In this document: piece by piece, positions 5,530 through 6,414 of the stretch
Layout: every line of letters starts with the position of its first letter
How positions within the stretch are numbered: position 1 is the stretch's first letter
DNA from: Candidatus Bandiella numerosa
GTDB lineage: Bacteria > Pseudomonadota > Alphaproteobacteria > Rickettsiales > Midichloriaceae
NCBI RefSeq assembly: GCF_021811875.1
Contig: NZ_JAJBJD010000051.1
Coordinates: 1 to 6,414, forward strand
Direction: 5' to 3'
Length of the DNA: 6,414 nucleotides
Program-made: the position numbers and the translations under genes
The notes under the pieces: model-generated
Databases searched by the model: none
The model's input: only the letters and a program-made list of their open reading frames with translations
What the model was told of the DNA's origin: nothing

Positions 5530-6321
5530 TTATGAGGTATAATTATCTAATTCTTTTATAAGTGCATCTAATTCACTTATAAGAGAGGAATTGTTTAATA
5601 AACCAGGACTTATCAATTCATCAATTCCTTCATAAAAAGGTTTGCATTCGTCCCATATATTGCTACAGATTTTTGAATTTTTAATAATGTTTTCTATTTT
5701 TGCATCGTCTAAAATATTGTCAAATTTATGTACTTCTTTTAGTATGCCGTTTTCTTGAGTGACAACTATGTTCCAAAAATTACCTTTTAGAAATCTATTC
5801 GCATTAATGTTCATATCAACATCTGAAGACATTTTTATATCTAAAAGAGCAGTAGCGCTGATTTTATCATTTGTAGCCTCTGTTTTTAAATAATCCTTAA
5901 TGTTTAAATTATCAAAACCTATGTTAACAACTAAAAGTGAGTGATCAGTTAAATTTTGGGTTTTGGTAATATATGACAAGCTTTCCCCTAAAGAAGATTT
6001 AGATATAAAAGAATGATCAAGATAACCTTGTTTATTTAATTCATGCGGTGGAAAATGCAATTTATCTGCTATGCAAGATTTAATAACCTCTGATAATAAC
6101 ATATCTTTATCAACTGTAGATGAAAAATAGTGCGTTTCTAATTTTTGTGAATTTTTAGCAGATAATAAAAGTAGCGGAACTTTACTTTCTCCCATGGTAT
6201 TTTCTTCCATGGTTTTTTCAGGAGAATATTTAAATAAATTGTCTAAATAATCCAAAGTATAAGAAATTTGCATCTTGGATTTAATTGTAAAGACCATTGC
6301 ATAATAGGCAGAAAGAAACAT
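5530..6321 (-). CDS. hypothetical protein, family not recognised
   Basis: I do not recognise this 263-codon gene. The product is acidic and soluble-looking: no convincing transmembrane segment, no signal peptide with a cleavage site, no catalytic motif I can name. A middle section (about 85-145) holds alternating strands, including HSLLVVNIGFDNLNIKDYL. The C-terminus (SSLISELDALIKELDNY) should form an amphipathic helix. Codon usage and A/T bias resemble the neighbours, and the frame is open for nearly 800 nt, so it is probably a real gene. The start is uncertain: in-frame ATGs exist at 6321, 6297, 6273, 6210 and 6195, none with a clear Shine-Dalgarno. The later ones would leave more room for a promoter, because the divergent gene begins at 6367. 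It ends 13 nt before the -35 of the tRNA-Cys promoter. A lineage-specific protein of Rickettsiales is possible, but no function can be inferred. Confidence 0.75.
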   Translation of the reverse strand: MFLSAYYAMVFTIKSKMQISYTLDYLDNLFKYSPEKTMEENTMGESKVPLLLLSAKNSQKLETHYFSSTVDKDMLLSEVIKSCIADKLHFPPHELNKQGYLDHSFISKSSLGESLSYITKTQNLTDHSLLVVNIGFDNLNIKDYLKTEATNDKISATALLDIKMSSDVDMNINANRFLKGNFWNIVVTQENGILKEVHKFDNILDDAKIENIIKNSKICSNIWDECKPFYEGIDELISPGLLNNSSLISELDALIKELDNYTS

Positions 6322-6354
6322 ATATGATAGAATGAAAAGATAAGTACATACGAA

Positions 6355-6362
6355 AGAGGAGG
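6355..6362 (+). promoter_or_regulatory. strong Shine-Dalgarno sequence for the gene at 6367
   Basis: AGAGGAGG contains the full AGGAGG core and ends 4 nt before the ATG at 6367. It is the only strong ribosome binding site seen in this window and fixes the start of the right-edge gene. Confidence 0.8.
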
Positions 6363-6366
6363 CAAA

Positions 6367-6414
6367 ATGTCATTTTTAGTAAGAGAAGCAGAAGAACGTA
6401 TAGAGAAGAGTAAG
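6367..6414 (+). CDS. 5' end of an unidentified gene, cut by the window edge
   Basis: Sixteen codons are visible, reading MSFLVREAEERIEKSK, and the frame is open to the edge. The start is well supported by the AGAGGAGG Shine-Dalgarno sequence 4 nt upstream. The visible peptide is charged and predicted helical (EAEERIEKSK), too short to identify. It is divergent from the hypothetical gene at 5530-6321, with about 45 nt between the two outermost starts. A TATGAT at 6323-6328 could act as its -10, with TTGCAT at 6297-6302 as a -35, but the 20-nt spacing is long. Confidence 0.75.
   Translation, partial: MSFLVREAEERIEKSK

Noticed and set aside
1..6414. CRISPR array, toxin-antitoxin pair, defence system, complete insertion sequence, riboswitch
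   Set aside because: No spaced direct repeats, no long inverted repeats, no matching protein motifs; almost all of the window is explained by housekeeping genes.

Overview
The window is AT-rich, densely packed DNA that looks like an alphaproteobacterial chromosome, most probably from an intracellular lineage of the order Rickettsiales. Three observations support this: the strongly A/T-biased codons; an NDUFA12-type complex I accessory subunit next to a DUF2155 protein, a pairing typical of alphaproteobacteria; and a RecO whose wording resembles rickettsial RecO. The assignment is an inference from recalled family patterns, because no database search was possible.

From left to right: positions 1-35 may hold the first codons of an unidentified gene running off the left edge on the minus strand. 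Next is a minus-strand pair, glpX (class II fructose-1,6-bisphosphatase) followed after 6 nt by recO (recombination mediator). A short divergent intergenic stretch separates glpX from rpe (ribulose-phosphate 3-epimerase), the only complete plus-strand gene. rpe converges on a minus-strand group whose transcription order is NDUFA12-like gene, mlaD, DUF2155 gene. This group has a good promoter candidate at 4097-4124. Upstream of it, also on the minus strand, lie eno (enolase) and tRNA-Cys(GCA). These two are only 24 nt apart and share one good promoter candidate at 5488-5516. The right end has an unrecognised 263-codon gene on the minus strand and, divergently, the first 16 codons of a plus-strand gene with a near-perfect Shine-Dalgarno sequence.

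The genes with recognisable functions are housekeeping. Eno, GlpX and Rpe would fit a gluconeogenic route feeding the non-oxidative pentose phosphate pathway. NDUFA12 belongs to respiratory complex I, MlaD to phospholipid transport across the envelope, RecO to RecFOR repair. Catalytic residues of Eno, GlpX and Rpe all appear intact. I see no CRISPR array, complete mobile element, toxin-antitoxin pair or defence system. The points most worth checking are the tRNA-Cys/eno arrangement with its misleading upstream ATG, the unrecognised gene at the right end, and the single strong Shine-Dalgarno in a window where other genes have almost none.
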